Below are positions 33,475-43,205 of a stretch of DNA of 64,000 bases, piece by piece. The DNA is from an uncultured Bacteroidota bacterium (GTDB lineage: Bacteria; Bacteroidota; Bacteroidia; Flavobacteriales; Flavobacteriaceae): contig CAJWHM010000002.1 in NCBI GenBank assembly GCA_913041125.1, positions 1-64,000 of the forward strand, in the 5' to 3' direction. A program made the translations under genes and the position numbers. The notes beneath the pieces were generated by a model. It ran no database searches. It was not told the DNA's origin and saw only the letters and a program-made list of their open reading frames with translations. Positions within the stretch are counted from its first letter, which is position 1. Each line of letters opens with the position of its first letter.

Positions 33475-34734
33475 TTACTTTACTTCAATAATCTCACTAA
33501 TTTCAGTAGTGTAGCGTTGCGATAGATGTTCTTGTTTCATTTTCCAGGTATATTGTAAATCTTGATTGGCAAGTTTCATTTGGTGCGGTCCAAAGCGTTT
33601 GTTAATATGATCTAAAGCTTTCATTATTAATAAATGTTTCGACTCTTCCCCACCAAATAAAGGAAGTTGGCGGCTAGCAGTAGGGACTAGGCCCATTGTC
33701 ATCACTCCTGCTTTTTTATAAAGAATTCCCTTTTTAAAAATTTTATGCAATCCCAGTACCGCATATTTACTTAATGTAATACTTGAATTGGTGGCATAGG
33801 GTAGTGTTACTACACAGCCATTTCGATAGGGAATCACCCCTTTTTTGTGGGGGTCGCTACGCAAAAAAATAATCAATGCAGTACAACTACTTTTTTGTTT
33901 TCTCATTTTTTCTGCACAGCTGCTAGCAAAGGTAGAAATTCGTTCTTCTAGATCCTTAAATTCAGCTAGGGTCCCTTCAAAGCTTCTGGTAGTTGCAATT
34001 CCCTTTTTGGAAGGCTGTATTTCTTCTAATTGTATATGGGGTAATCCTTGTAGGTCTTTTTTAAGGCGAAGCCCTAATATACTCATCTGTTTGCGAATCC
34101 AATCGTTTGGTAGCATTGTAAACTGCCATGCGTTTCTAACCCCTATAGACTCAAGACGTTTGCAATGTTGCCTGCCTATACCCCATACATCACCAATAGC
34201 AGTCCATTTTAGCGCTTTAACTCTTTTATCTTCGTTATTAATACAGTAAATACCTCCTGTTTTTGAATCGTATTTTTTGGCAATTTTATTAGCAATTTTT
34301 GCTAAGGATTTACTCGGTCCCATACCTATAGAAACAGGAATGCCTGTCCAACGACGTATTTGCTTTTGGATGCGGTGCCCTTCTGCTTCAAGATTGAATA
34401 AATCAAAACCCTTGAATTGTAAAAAAGCTTCGTCTATACTATAAATTTCAAGATTGGGAGTATACTGTTCTAAGATGGACATTATCCGACTGCTCATATC
34501 ACCATAGAGGGGGTAGTTGGAGGAAAAAACTTTTACTCCTTTTTGTTTAAAAAAAGAGTAGTATTGAAATGCTGGTGCTCCCATGGGGATACCTAAAGCT
34601 TTAGCTTCGTTGCTTCGCGCAATGACACAACCGTCATTATTCGAAAGAATAACTATAGCTTTACTTTCCCATTGGGGCTGGAAAACCCGTTCACAAGAAG
34701 CATAAAAATTGTTACAGTCAACTAACGCAAACAT
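33475..34734 (-). CDS. umuC: Y-family translesion DNA polymerase, UmuC
   Basis: 419 residues from the ATG at 34734; the TTG two codons upstream is not needed. Catalytic metal ligands Asp6 (FALVDCNNFYASCE) and Asp101/Glu102 (YSIDEAFLQF). Thumb and little-finger regions follow (VWGIGRQHCKRLESIGV, GVMTMGLVPTASRQLPLFGG). The last ~50 residues match the UmuC C-terminal tail. With UmuD' it copies damaged DNA. SOS-type control is expected, but I found no convincing LexA box upstream. Confidence 0.94.
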   Translation of the reverse strand: MFALVDCNNFYASCERVFQPQWESKAIVILSNNDGCVIARSNEAKALGIPMGAPAFQYYSFFKQKGVKVFSSNYPLYGDMSSRIMSILEQYTPNLEIYSIDEAFLQFKGFDLFNLEAEGHRIQKQIRRWTGIPVSIGMGPSKSLAKIANKIAKKYDSKTGGIYCINNEDKRVKALKWTAIGDVWGIGRQHCKRLESIGVRNAWQFTMLPNDWIRKQMSILGLRLKKDLQGLPHIQLEEIQPSKKGIATTRSFEGTLAEFKDLEERISTFASSCAEKMRKQKSSCTALIIFLRSDPHKKGVIPYRNGCVVTLPYATNSSITLSKYAVLGLHKIFKKGILYKKAGVMTMGLVPTASRQLPLFGGEESKHLLIMKALDHINKRFGPHQMKLANQDLQYTWKMKQEHLSQRYTTEISEIIEVK

Positions 34735-34792
34735 ATGCAAAAGATATTAAAATGTTCCTTAAGTTTAAATAGGAGTTTACTTTTTTTCTCCG

Positions 34793-34810
34793 ATTTATTT
34801 TTAAATAAAT
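34793..34810. promoter_or_regulatory. AT-rich palindrome between umuC and sucA
   Basis: ATTTATTT-TT-AAATAAAT. It may be a regulator site for the umuCD transcript or chance in AT-rich DNA. Confidence 0.3.
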
Positions 34811-34870
34811 ACAGAAGCACTTCAATCAAAAATTGTAATTTTGTTATTGGACTTTAGAAGCACTTACTGC

Positions 34871-37636
34871 ATGGATAATTATTCGTTTTTAAACGCTGCC
34901 CATACAGCTCATTTTGCATCACTGTATGACCAGTATTTACAACAACCCGATAGTGTAGAGCCCAGTTGGAGAGCTTTTTTTCAAGGCTTTGACTTTGGGA
35001 TCGAAAGTAACAGTTCTACATCGATCGATACTGTCGAGGTGCCAGAGCATTTGCAAAAAGAGTTCAGAGTGGTAAAATTGATTGATGGATATAGAAGCCG
35101 AGGACATTTATTCACGAAAACAAATCCTGTTAGAGATCGAAGAAAATATAGTCCAACCCTAGATATCGAAAACTTTGGACTTTCAGAGTCTGATCTTCAA
35201 ATCGTTTTTAACGCGGGGGATATTATGGGTATAGGTCCTAGCAGTTTAGAAACAATCATTCATCATTTAAAGCGTATTTATTGTGATTCTATTGGAATTG
35301 AATATATGTATATTCGAAATCCAGAAAAAGTCAACTGGATTCAAAGTCGGTTGAATGTGAATGACAATCATCCTGATTTTTCTGACAAACAGAAAAAAAA
35401 TATTTTAAAAAAATTAAATGAAGCTGTAAGTTTCGAAAACTTTTTACACACCAAATATGTAGGGCAAAAACGTTTTTCTTTGGAAGGTGGGGAATCTCTA
35501 ATTCCTGCTTTAGATGCAGTAGTTGAAGCTGCTGCAAATCAAGGAGTTGAAGAATTTATTATGGGAATGGCTCACCGAGGACGATTAAATACTTTAACTA
35601 ATATTTTTGGAAAATCGACAAAAGATGTTTTCAGTGAATTTGATGGTAAAGATTACAAAGAGGTTATTTTTGATGGAGATGTTAAATATCATCTAGGCTG
35701 GAGTTCTCAAAGAATAACGGATAATGGTAAAAAAATTAACATGAATATCGCTCCTAATCCATCTCATTTAGAGACTGTAGGCGCAGTAGTAGAGGGGATT
35801 ACAAGAGCTAAACTAGAGAATAAATTTGAAGGTGATACTAATAAGGTTTTACCTATCATTGTGCATGGAGATGCAGCTATCGCTGGACAGGGATTACCAT
35901 ACGAGATTGTTCAAATGGCAAAACTTAAGGGTTATGGCACAGGAGGAACAGTACATATTGTTGTTAACAATCAAATTGGATTTACAACCAACTACTTAGA
36001 TGCTCGATCGAGTACATATTGTACAGATGTTGCTAAGGTTACGCTTTCACCTGTTTTACACGTTAATTCAGATGATGTAGAAGCTGTTGTCCATGCTACG
36101 CTCTTCGCGCTTGACTATAGAATGCGTTTTGGACAAGACGTATTTATCGATTTGTTGGGATATAGAAAATATGGTCATAATGAAGGAGACGAACCTAGAT
36201 TTACGCAACCAGAACTTTATAAAGCTATCTCCAAACATCCAAATCCTAGAGATATTTATGCAGCAACGTTAATTCAAAATGGTTTTATAGAAAAAGGATA
36301 TGTTGAAGAGTTAGAAAGACAGTATAAAAGTATTTTGGAAGACGATCTTGAAGATTCAAGAAAAGTAAAAACTACAATAATTACTCCCTTTATGGAAGAC
36401 GAGTGGAAAGCTTTCAACAGGGTTGAAGAGGCTGAAATGATGAAGCCTGTTTCAACAGCTGTCGCTAAAAAAGATCTTGATCAGGTTGCAGAAGCTATAT
36501 GCAAACTGCCTGGAGATCAAAAGTTTCTTCGAAAAATTGAGCGTCTAGTTGCTGATCGCAAAGCCATGTATTTTGAAAAGGACAACCTCGATTGGGCAAT
36601 GGGTGAGCTATTAGCTTACGGGACTTTACTCCAAGAGGGCTTTAATGTGCGCATGTCTGGGCAAGATGTTGAGCGGGGAACTTTTTCACATCGTCATGCT
36701 GTTATCAAAACAGAGAGTGCAGAGGAAGAAGTAATCTTACTCAATCAGATTGATCCAAAAAAGCAGGGTCGTTTTCGTATTTACAATTCATTATTATCCG
36801 AATATGGAGTTTTGGGATTTGATTACGGTTATGCAATGGCAAGTCCTAATACACTAACATTATGGGAAGCTCAGTTCGGTGATTTTTCTAATGGAGCACA
36901 AATAATGTTGGATCAATATATATCATCAGCTGAGGACAAATGGAAATTGCAAAATGGAATTGTTTTGTTGCTCCCCCACGGTTATGAAGGCCAGGGAGCT
37001 GAGCATTCTTCAGCACGAATTGAGCGCTACCTACAATTGTGTGCAAAAGACAATATGTTTGTCGCCAATTGTACGACACCAGCCAATATGTTTCATTTGC
37101 TGAGACGTCAAATGAAAACTAAATTTAGAAAACCGTTAGTGGTCTTTACTCCAAAAAGTTTGTTGCGACATCCTAAAGCGGTTTCTGCTAAAAGAGATTT
37201 GATACACGGAAGTTTTCAAGCAGTAATAGGTGATCCTGATATCAGCCCTAAGGAAGTAAAAACGGTAGTACTTTGCTCAGGTAAATTTTATTACGACTTG
37301 GAGCAGGAACGAGAAAAAAGGGAACGTATGGATGTTGCCCTAATTCGTATCGAACAATTATTCCCTTTACCAATTAAAGAAATAGAACAATATATGGCTC
37401 AGTTTCCCAATACAACAGATTGGGTTTGGGCGCAAGAGGAACCACGCAATATGGGAGCTTGGAGTTATCTGTTATTGCAATGGGAAGCAGCCACAAAATT
37501 TAGACCTGCAAGTAGAAGGTATTACGGTGCTCCAGCAGCAGGTAGTGCGATGCGTTTTCAAAGAAGACATCAACAGGTGATCGATTATGTTTTTGATCCC
37601 TCACAAGATAATTTTATTAGAAAAGTAAAGAAGTAA
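34871..37636 (+). CDS. sucA: 2-oxoglutarate dehydrogenase E1 component
   Basis: 921 residues from the ATG at 34871; an in-frame TTG at 34841 would add ten residues without family support, since the E1 N-terminus typically begins near DNYSFLNAAHTAHFASLYDQ. Thiamine diphosphate site blocks EFIMGMAHRGRLN and VHGDAAIAGQG; C-terminal transketolase domain with LLPHGYEGQGAEHSSARIER. Catalyses decarboxylation of 2-oxoglutarate in the TCA cycle. Forms an operon with sucB 3 bp downstream. Confidence 0.96.
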   Translation: MDNYSFLNAAHTAHFASLYDQYLQQPDSVEPSWRAFFQGFDFGIESNSSTSIDTVEVPEHLQKEFRVVKLIDGYRSRGHLFTKTNPVRDRRKYSPTLDIENFGLSESDLQIVFNAGDIMGIGPSSLETIIHHLKRIYCDSIGIEYMYIRNPEKVNWIQSRLNVNDNHPDFSDKQKKNILKKLNEAVSFENFLHTKYVGQKRFSLEGGESLIPALDAVVEAAANQGVEEFIMGMAHRGRLNTLTNIFGKSTKDVFSEFDGKDYKEVIFDGDVKYHLGWSSQRITDNGKKINMNIAPNPSHLETVGAVVEGITRAKLENKFEGDTNKVLPIIVHGDAAIAGQGLPYEIVQMAKLKGYGTGGTVHIVVNNQIGFTTNYLDARSSTYCTDVAKVTLSPVLHVNSDDVEAVVHATLFALDYRMRFGQDVFIDLLGYRKYGHNEGDEPRFTQPELYKAISKHPNPRDIYAATLIQNGFIEKGYVEELERQYKSILEDDLEDSRKVKTTIITPFMEDEWKAFNRVEEAEMMKPVSTAVAKKDLDQVAEAICKLPGDQKFLRKIERLVADRKAMYFEKDNLDWAMGELLAYGTLLQEGFNVRMSGQDVERGTFSHRHAVIKTESAEEEVILLNQIDPKKQGRFRIYNSLLSEYGVLGFDYGYAMASPNTLTLWEAQFGDFSNGAQIMLDQYISSAEDKWKLQNGIVLLLPHGYEGQGAEHSSARIERYLQLCAKDNMFVANCTTPANMFHLLRRQMKTKFRKPLVVFTPKSLLRHPKAVSAKRDLIHGSFQAVIGDPDISPKEVKTVVLCSGKFYYDLEQEREKRERMDVALIRIEQLFPLPIKEIEQYMAQFPNTTDWVWAQEEPRNMGAWSYLLLQWEAATKFRPASRRYYGAPAAGSAMRFQRRHQQVIDYVFDPSQDNFIRKVKK

Positions 37637-37639
37637 ATC

Positions 37640-38854
37640 ATGATTTTAGAAATGAAAGTCCCCTCTCCGGGCGAATCTATTACAGAAGTTGAAATTGCCC
37701 AATGGTTGGTAGTGGACGGAGATTATGTCGAAAAAGATCAAGCGATAGCAGAAGTGGATTCTGATAAAGCTACTTTAGAGCTTCCAGCAGAGGTTAGTGG
37801 AACGATAACGCTTAAAGCAGAAGAAGGTGATGCAGTTGAAGTAGGTGCTGTAGTATGTTTAATCGATACGGAAGGTGAAGCCAAAGCTGGAGCTACAACA
37901 ACAGCTAGCTCAGCAGCAACAGAGGCTGTAGAGTCAGCCCCAAAAAATCCAGCACCTGAACAAACCAGTATTTATGCCTCACAAACACCTTCCCCAGCAG
38001 CTCGTAAAATCATTGCAGAGAAAGGAGTGGATGCTGCTTCAATTCAAGGAACGGGAAGGGGTGGAAGAATAACTAAAGAAGATGCCGTTAAGGCAGTTCC
38101 TTCAATGGGAACGCAACCCGATTGGGGTGATCGCGGTCAAGACCGATCTAAACTTTCAATGCTCAGAAGAAAAGTTGCCGAACGACTTGTTGCTGCTAAG
38201 AACGAAACCGCCATGCTGACCACTTTTAACGAAGCAGACATGGCCCCAATATTTGATTTGCGTATAAAATATAAAGACAACTTCTTGGAAAAGCATGGAG
38301 TAAAGCTTGGTTTTATGAGCTTTTTCACAAAAGCAGTTGTGCGTGCTCTTGAACTTTATCCCGATGTAAACTCCATGATGGATGGAGACTATAAAATTAG
38401 CTACGAATATTGCGATATTAGTGTTGCAGTTTCTGGTCCTAAAGGTTTGATGGTTCCCGTAGTTCGAAATGCAGAAACTTTGAGTTTTGCAGGTATTGAA
38501 CAAGAAATTGGTCGTTTGGCAGTAAAAGCTCGAGATGGAAAAATCACAGTAGACGACATGACTGGAGGAACTTTCACCATTTCAAATGGTGGTGTTTTTG
38601 GTTCCATGCTTTCAACCCCGATAATCAATCCACCACAGTCAGGTATTTTAGGGATGCACAACATAATCGAACGACCAGTCGCTGTCGATGGTAAAGTTGT
38701 TATCCGGCCGATGATGTATCTCGCCCTCTCTTACGATCACCGTATTATTGATGGAAGAGAGTCGGTAGGGTTTTTGGTAGCTGTAAAAGAAGCACTTGAA
38801 GATCCATTAAATATACTGATGGATGGAGATGCCAAAAAGGCCTTAGAGCTATAG
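37640..38854 (+). CDS. sucB: 2-oxoglutarate dehydrogenase E2 (dihydrolipoyl succinyltransferase)
   Basis: 404 residues. Lipoyl domain 1-78 with Lys43 in [11 protein letters not shown]. Ala/Thr/Pro linker, then peripheral subunit-binding domain ([20 protein letters not shown]) and catalytic domain with C-terminal [15 protein letters not shown]. Transfers succinyl to CoA. It is convergent with, and overlaps by 6 bases, the retropepsin-like gene on the minus strand. Confidence 0.96.
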   Translation: MILEMKVPSPGESITEVEIAQWLVVDGDYVEKDQAIAEVDSDKATLELPAEVSGTITLKAEEGDAVEVGAVVCLIDTEGEAKAGATTTASSAATEAVESAPKNPAPEQTSIYASQTPSPAARKIIAEKGVDAASIQGTGRGGRITKEDAVKAVPSMGTQPDWGDRGQDRSKLSMLRRKVAERLVAAKNETAMLTTFNEADMAPIFDLRIKYKDNFLEKHGVKLGFMSFFTKAVVRALELYPDVNSMMDGDYKISYEYCDISVAVSGPKGLMVPVVRNAETLSFAGIEQEIGRLAVKARDGKITVDDMTGGTFTISNGGVFGSMLSTPIINPPQSGILGMHNIIERPVAVDGKVVIRPMMYLALSYDHRIIDGRESVGFLVAVKEALEDPLNILMDGDAKKALEL

Positions 38855-39301
38855 GATTAACTTCCTCTTTCCATAGTCGATTACGATTTTCTTCTTCATT
38901 AAAAAATCTGCGCCTAGTATACCATCTATTGGCTTTGCCCCTTGGGTGCGTAGTGTTTGGTTGACATGATTTAGATCCAAGAGCACAAATGCGTGTTTGC
39001 CTAGCTTGTGTCGCCCCAGATGAAGCTCACACTTTTGAGTCATAGTAGCAGTCATTTTACCCTCGCTGGCTCCTGCAGCATCAAACGAATCTCCTTTGGG
39101 TGTGAGTTGAAATAACTTTTGTAAGTCACTGTGAATACAGCTGTTTGATGCTCCCGTGTCGACCAGTAAGCTGGCATTGAATCCATTGATTCGAGCTCGG
39201 CAGACAAGGTGCTTGGTTTTAGTGAATTTTAAAGAAACAAAAGAAGCTGAATTCATTTTTACCAAAAATACACTATCCATTTCAAATAGGGATACTCTCA
39301 T
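38849..39301 (-). CDS. Retropepsin-like aspartic protease family protein
   Basis: 150 residues, no signal peptide. Active-site motif D48-T-G-A-S in [20 protein letters not shown] and hydrophobic-hydrophobic-Gly motif DGILGADFL near residue 128. This is the clan AA single-domain aspartyl protease type, active as a dimer. Cytoplasmic; substrate unknown. Convergent with sucB, divergent from the TatD gene. Confidence 0.85.
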   Translation of the reverse strand: MRVSLFEMDSVFLVKMNSASFVSLKFTKTKHLVCRARINGFNASLLVDTGASNSCIHSDLQKLFQLTPKGDSFDAAGASEGKMTATMTQKCELHLGRHKLGKHAFVLLDLNHVNQTLRTQGAKPIDGILGADFLMKKKIVIDYGKRKLIL

Positions 39302-39336
39302 TTAGTTTACTATTTTTACACCCTAAATAAATTCAA

Positions 39337-40104
39337 TTGATAGACACTCATACTCACTTATACGTAGAGGCTTTTGACGAAGATCGGGAGGAAGCAATCC
39401 AGAATGCAATTTCGGAAGGGGTTACTGATTTTTATATTCCTGCAATTGATAGTGACTATCACCAGCGAATGTTTGATTTGGAAAAAGCCTATCCTGAGCG
39501 AGTTCATTTAATGATGGGTCTACACCCCACACACGTCAAAGAAAATTTTAAGGAAGAACTCGATTTGGTAAAATATCACTTAGACGCGAGAAACTTTGCT
39601 GCCGTTGGAGAAATTGGAATTGATTTGTATTGGGATAAAAGTTTTCAGGTACAGCAGCAGAACGCATTTGATCAGCAAATACGTTGGGCAAAATCTAAAC
39701 AGCTTCCAATAGTGATTCACTGTCGGGATGCCTTTGACGAGGTCTTTGAAGTATTGGAAGGTCTGCAAGACGAGAATCTTTTTGGAATTTTTCATTGCTT
39801 TACTGGGACTATGGAGTATGCAAAGCGTGCTATTGATCTCAATTTAAAATTGGGTATAGGCGGGGTAGTAACCTTTAAAAACGGTAAAATTGATCAGTTT
39901 TTAAATAAAATCCCCTTGGAATCCATCGTAATGGAAACCGATGCACCTTATTTAGCTCCTTCACCTTACAGAGGGAAGCGAAATCAAAGCGCCTATTTGT
40001 ACTTAGTACGAAATAAAATAGCCGAATGTTATAATGTATCAGCTGCTGAAATTAGTAGAATTACAACTCAAAATGCAAAGGCTGTTTTTAATAATCATGA
40101 ATAG
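39337..40104 (+). CDS. TatD-family metal-dependent hydrolase (DNase-like)
   Basis: 255 residues from a TTG start chosen because it gives the exact family N-terminus IDTHTHLY. Metal ligands: DTHTH, VGEIGIDLYWD, IVIHCRDAFDE, FHCFTGTMEYA and METDAPYLAPSPYRGKRN. TIM-barrel nuclease of the TatD/YcfH/YjjV group, acting on DNA ends or removing modified residues. Upstream of tRNA-Ser. Confidence 0.92.
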   Translation: MIDTHTHLYVEAFDEDREEAIQNAISEGVTDFYIPAIDSDYHQRMFDLEKAYPERVHLMMGLHPTHVKENFKEELDLVKYHLDARNFAAVGEIGIDLYWDKSFQVQQQNAFDQQIRWAKSKQLPIVIHCRDAFDEVFEVLEGLQDENLFGIFHCFTGTMEYAKRAIDLNLKLGIGGVVTFKNGKIDQFLNKIPLESIVMETDAPYLAPSPYRGKRNQSAYLYLVRNKIAECYNVSAAEISRITTQNAKAVFNNHE

Positions 40105-40167
40105 AATAGTAAAAGCAAAATATTTTTTTTAAAAGATTTTTTTTCCCTTTATTTGACACAAAGATCT

Positions 40168-40257
40168 AGAGAGGTGGCCGAGTGGTTGAAGGCGCACGCC
40201 TGGAAAGTGTGTATTCCAATTGCATTGGAATCGAGGGTTCGAATCCCTTCCTCTCTG
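40168..40257 (+). tRNA. tRNA-Ser (anticodon GGA)
   Basis: 90 nt. Acceptor arms AGAGAGG / CCTCTCT with discriminator G; D-arm begins TGGCCGAGTGGTTGAAGG; anticodon GGA at 40202-40204 between stem arms CACGC and GTGTG; long variable arm typical of class II tRNAs; T-arm GGGTTCGAATCCC. CCA is not encoded. Reads UCU/UCC. Confidence 0.95.
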
Positions 40258-40359
40258 CTAATATCTTTTAAAAGCCATGATTTTATCACATGTATGTTTT
40301 TGGTGCATGAATTTAAGTTGTGAAAAAAACTTATATTAATAAACTTAAAGATACCATTA

Positions 40360-41568
40360 ATGAAATATAAATTATTTCTCTTTAGCTTTATAATCTTTTC
40401 ATGTGGAGTAGACGATAGTGAAGATAATTTAGTCAATAATGATCAAGTTTCGGTGACTAAGGACTCATCAACAGAAAATTCAACAACTAATGATACTTCA
40501 ACAAATAATTCACAATCATCAGTGATTTCAACTTATTTAGGTACAAACTGTAAAGAAGTTTCTTACTCAAGTAAGCCTGATGCAGATTATGTAGATGGTA
40601 ATTATTCTTATTATACATATGGATGGCAATCGGATGGGACAGATCAAAATTCCTGCGTAAATGCATATAATGGGGTTACTACTTTTGGAGTAGATTTGGT
40701 TAATGCTGTTTTGTCTGATGCGAAAGAAAAACTGGGTCAAATTGTCCCAGTAAATGCTTGGATATTCCATACTCAAGAATCAGATATAGAAACTATTTGC
40801 ACAGACTATTCCCCCTTTACAGACGATTCAAGCTGTTTTGATCTTCAACAAATGGCTGCTGCAACAGTTACACAATATGTATTACATAATGGTGGAGAAT
40901 TTAAACTTTCTGAAATATTCTGGAGTGATGAAGATCAAAATGGTTCAGGTTATAAGGTTGCTTACCATGAATTTTTTCACGTCCACCAAAATTCTCATAA
41001 GTTTTATTTCGAAGAAACTGAGAATTTCGGTATCAATATGACACAATTTAGAAATGTTGATGACAACGAGGGAGTAAATTTAGTTGGACCCGTGTGGCTT
41101 GAAGAAGGGGGGGCAGAGTTTGCAGGCGTTTGGTACTCATCTTTAAAGGGATGGGTAAACTATAATGAATATTGGATAAATTATTTGGATGAAGCCAGAA
41201 GTGTAATTTCTGACGCTGCATCGAGAGGGGATACAGTTTCTTTAAGGGATTATGAGACAAGATATTCGATTCAGAGAGTAGAATCTTCTGAAAATCCAAC
41301 GGGCACATCAAGAGAATTTGCATATGCATATTCAGGAGGTGGACTAGCACATATATACTTAATTAGCAAGGGCTTTACTGATTTAAATAACTCAATGATT
41401 GAGTATTACAGGAATATTGCAGAATTAGAAAGGGAACATATTGGAGAGGGATATATTTACGCATTTGAGGAATATTTTGGAATGCCTTTAGATAGTTTTT
41501 ATTCTGAATTTGACGATTTTATGTTAAAAACTAGAGAAGAACAATTATCTATCCTAGGATTAGAATAA
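40360..41568 (+). CDS. Lipoprotein with HExxH motif, putative zinc metallopeptidase
   Basis: 402 residues. Lipobox IIFSC (Cys15), then an Asn/Ser/Thr-rich linker (~17-50) typical of surface lipoproteins. A zinc-site motif HEFFH lies in YKVAYHEFFHVHQNSH, and ~40 residues later GPVWLEEGGAEFAGVW offers the third ligand Glu. This order (HExxH ... WLxEGxAE) fits gluzincin (MA clan) peptidases. Six Cys outside the motif may pair. I know no named family with this exact sequence. Monocistronic, downstream of tRNA-Ser. Confidence 0.75.
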   Translation: MKYKLFLFSFIIFSCGVDDSEDNLVNNDQVSVTKDSSTENSTTNDTSTNNSQSSVISTYLGTNCKEVSYSSKPDADYVDGNYSYYTYGWQSDGTDQNSCVNAYNGVTTFGVDLVNAVLSDAKEKLGQIVPVNAWIFHTQESDIETICTDYSPFTDDSSCFDLQQMAAATVTQYVLHNGGEFKLSEIFWSDEDQNGSGYKVAYHEFFHVHQNSHKFYFEETENFGINMTQFRNVDDNEGVNLVGPVWLEEGGAEFAGVWYSSLKGWVNYNEYWINYLDEARSVISDAASRGDTVSLRDYETRYSIQRVESSENPTGTSREFAYAYSGGGLAHIYLISKGFTDLNNSMIEYYRNIAELEREHIGEGYIYAFEEYFGMPLDSFYSEFDDFMLKTREEQLSILGLE

Positions 41569-41579
41569 AGTACACTTTA

Positions 41580-41964
41580 TAAGATTCAAATGAATCTTAC
41601 ATTAAACTAAGGGTTAATTATCTTTTAGCAATCTAAGAATTACAGATGTAAATTATAATTATTAATTTACAATAGAAATATTAGGTAACCAAAGAAGATA
41701 AGTGACTTTTTACAATATTTAATTTCCTAAAATAAATAGGTTGGAATATCAACTCGATTGATTTTTCTTTTATTTCTGTTAGTTCTACTTGAAGTAAAAG
41801 TTTTATTATTGTATTTAAGTCAATGAGGGATTTATAATCTAAAAATTCAACTTTATGCGAAACAATAATTTACTTTATGTAATGAGTTTATACAAAAATT
41901 AATATCATGTATATTTTTTTTTATCTTTAACGGCATTTAATTAAAAGAACTAACAATAATAAAA
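41580..41964. other. Gene-free stretch with two hairpins before the exbB operon
   Basis: A hairpin TAAGATTC-AAAT-GAATCTTA (41580-41599) just after the metallopeptidase gene could end transcription, though no T-run follows. A second inverted repeat has 9-bp arms TGTAAATTA (41647-41655) and TAATTTACA (41663-41671). A TATCTTTA box before the exbB start may be its -7 element. Nothing else is recognised. Confidence 0.45.
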
Positions 41965-42726
41965 ATGAGAAAACTATTTATTGCCATAACCTTATTAGGT
42001 TTCATAGCAACTGCTAAGGCAAATATTATTACCACTAATACAGCAAATACTACAGCGAATTCCATCATCCAAGATGAAGAAGCTCCGGCTGAGTCTGCAT
42101 CTTTTACACAAGAGTTAAAAAAACGATTTATTGAAGGTGGTCCAGGCTTTATGGGTATTGTTTTGATATGTTTAATTTTAGGACTTGCAATTGCAATTGA
42201 ACGGATCTTATTTTTGAACTTAGCTACAACAAACACAAAAAAATTAACAGATGGGGTAGAAGAAGCACTTTCTTCGGGAGGAGTTGAAGCTGCCAAAGAA
42301 TTCTGTAGGAACACTAAAGGCCCAGTTGCTTCAATTTTTTACCAAGGACTCGATAGAATGGACGAGGGGGTTGAAAGTGCAGAAAAAGCTGTTGTTGCTT
42401 ACGGTGGAGTTCAAATGGGACAATTAGAAAAAAATGTTTCATGGATTTCTTTATTTATTGCACTTGCACCTATGTTAGGTTTCATGGGAACAGTAATTGG
42501 TATGATTCAAGCTTTTGATAAAATAGAAGCCGCAGGTGATATGCAACCATCACTCGTTGCAGGTGGAATTAAAGTTGCACTTTTAACAACTGTTTTTGGT
42601 CTTATAGTAGCAATTATCTTACAAGTTTTCTATAACTATATTGTAGCTAAAATTGACAGTATTGTTAATGATATGGAAGACGCATCGATTACATTAATTG
42701 ATATTTTGGTTGCACAAAAAAAATAA
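41965..42726 (+). CDS. exbB: MotA/TolQ/ExbB proton-channel protein
   Basis: 253 residues. Extra N-terminal hydrophobic segment (LFIAITLLGFIATAKA), then three TM helices: GIVLICLILGLAIAIERI, WISLFIALAPMLGFMGTVIG and LLTTVFGLIVAIILQVFYN. The MotA_ExbB domain covers ~95-240. With two ExbD proteins downstream it forms the proton-driven motor for TonB-type receptors or a Tol-like or gliding-related function. First gene of a five-gene operon. Confidence 0.93.
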   Translation: MRKLFIAITLLGFIATAKANIITTNTANTTANSIIQDEEAPAESASFTQELKKRFIEGGPGFMGIVLICLILGLAIAIERILFLNLATTNTKKLTDGVEEALSSGGVEAAKEFCRNTKGPVASIFYQGLDRMDEGVESAEKAVVAYGGVQMGQLEKNVSWISLFIALAPMLGFMGTVIGMIQAFDKIEAAGDMQPSLVAGGIKVALLTTVFGLIVAIILQVFYNYIVAKIDSIVNDMEDASITLIDILVAQKK

Positions 42727-42749
42727 TTAATATCCTAACTATAATTAAC

Positions 42750-43199
42750 ATGAATATTCAAACAATTGTTAAAATAATTAGTGCTGTATTTGGTCTACTA
42801 GGTGCAATATTTTTATTTAGAATTATCGGTATTGGAGATGAAGAAATTAAAATGGCAGCCAGTGGTGGCGATTTTGGATCAGTCTCCCCACTTGTTTCTC
42901 TCGCAATAGCTATCCTTTTTATAACGGTAGGAGTAACTGTAATATTTTCTTTATTAAACTTAGCATCAAGTTCTGAAAAACTTAAGAAATCATTAATTTT
43001 TATTGGATGTTTTCTTGCTATAATGGGTATTTCTTTTGCTTTATCCAATGGAGTAGAAACACCTATGAAAGATGGAGAGGTTTTATCTGCGTCTGGTTCT
43101 AGGTGGGTTGGAGCTGGCTTACGAATGTTTTATATTCTTGCGGCCTTAGCTGTTCTATCGATGATTTTCTCAGGAGCAAGAAAAATTTTAAATAAATAA
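42750..43199 (+). CDS. Small membrane protein between ExbB and ExbD
   Basis: 149 residues with four hydrophobic helices: IVKIISAVFGLLGAIFLF, LVSLAIAILFITVGVTVIF, LIFIGCFLAIMGISFAL and MFYILAALAVLSMIFSG. No catalytic motif. I recall such a gene being conserved between exbB and exbD in flavobacteria, so it may be an accessory of this motor. Function unknown. Confidence 0.75.
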   Translation: MNIQTIVKIISAVFGLLGAIFLFRIIGIGDEEIKMAASGGDFGSVSPLVSLAIAILFITVGVTVIFSLLNLASSSEKLKKSLIFIGCFLAIMGISFALSNGVETPMKDGEVLSASGSRWVGAGLRMFYILAALAVLSMIFSGARKILNK

Positions 43200-43205
43200 C
43201 TAATT

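Noticed and set aside
34735-34870. SOS/LexA box before umuC
   Set aside because: Only a short AT-rich palindrome is present; I cannot match it to a known LexA site.
40149-40436. Minus-strand 95-codon ORF over the tRNA-Ser
   Set aside because: It is the antisense of the tRNA and its flanks; such frames are a well-known false gene type.
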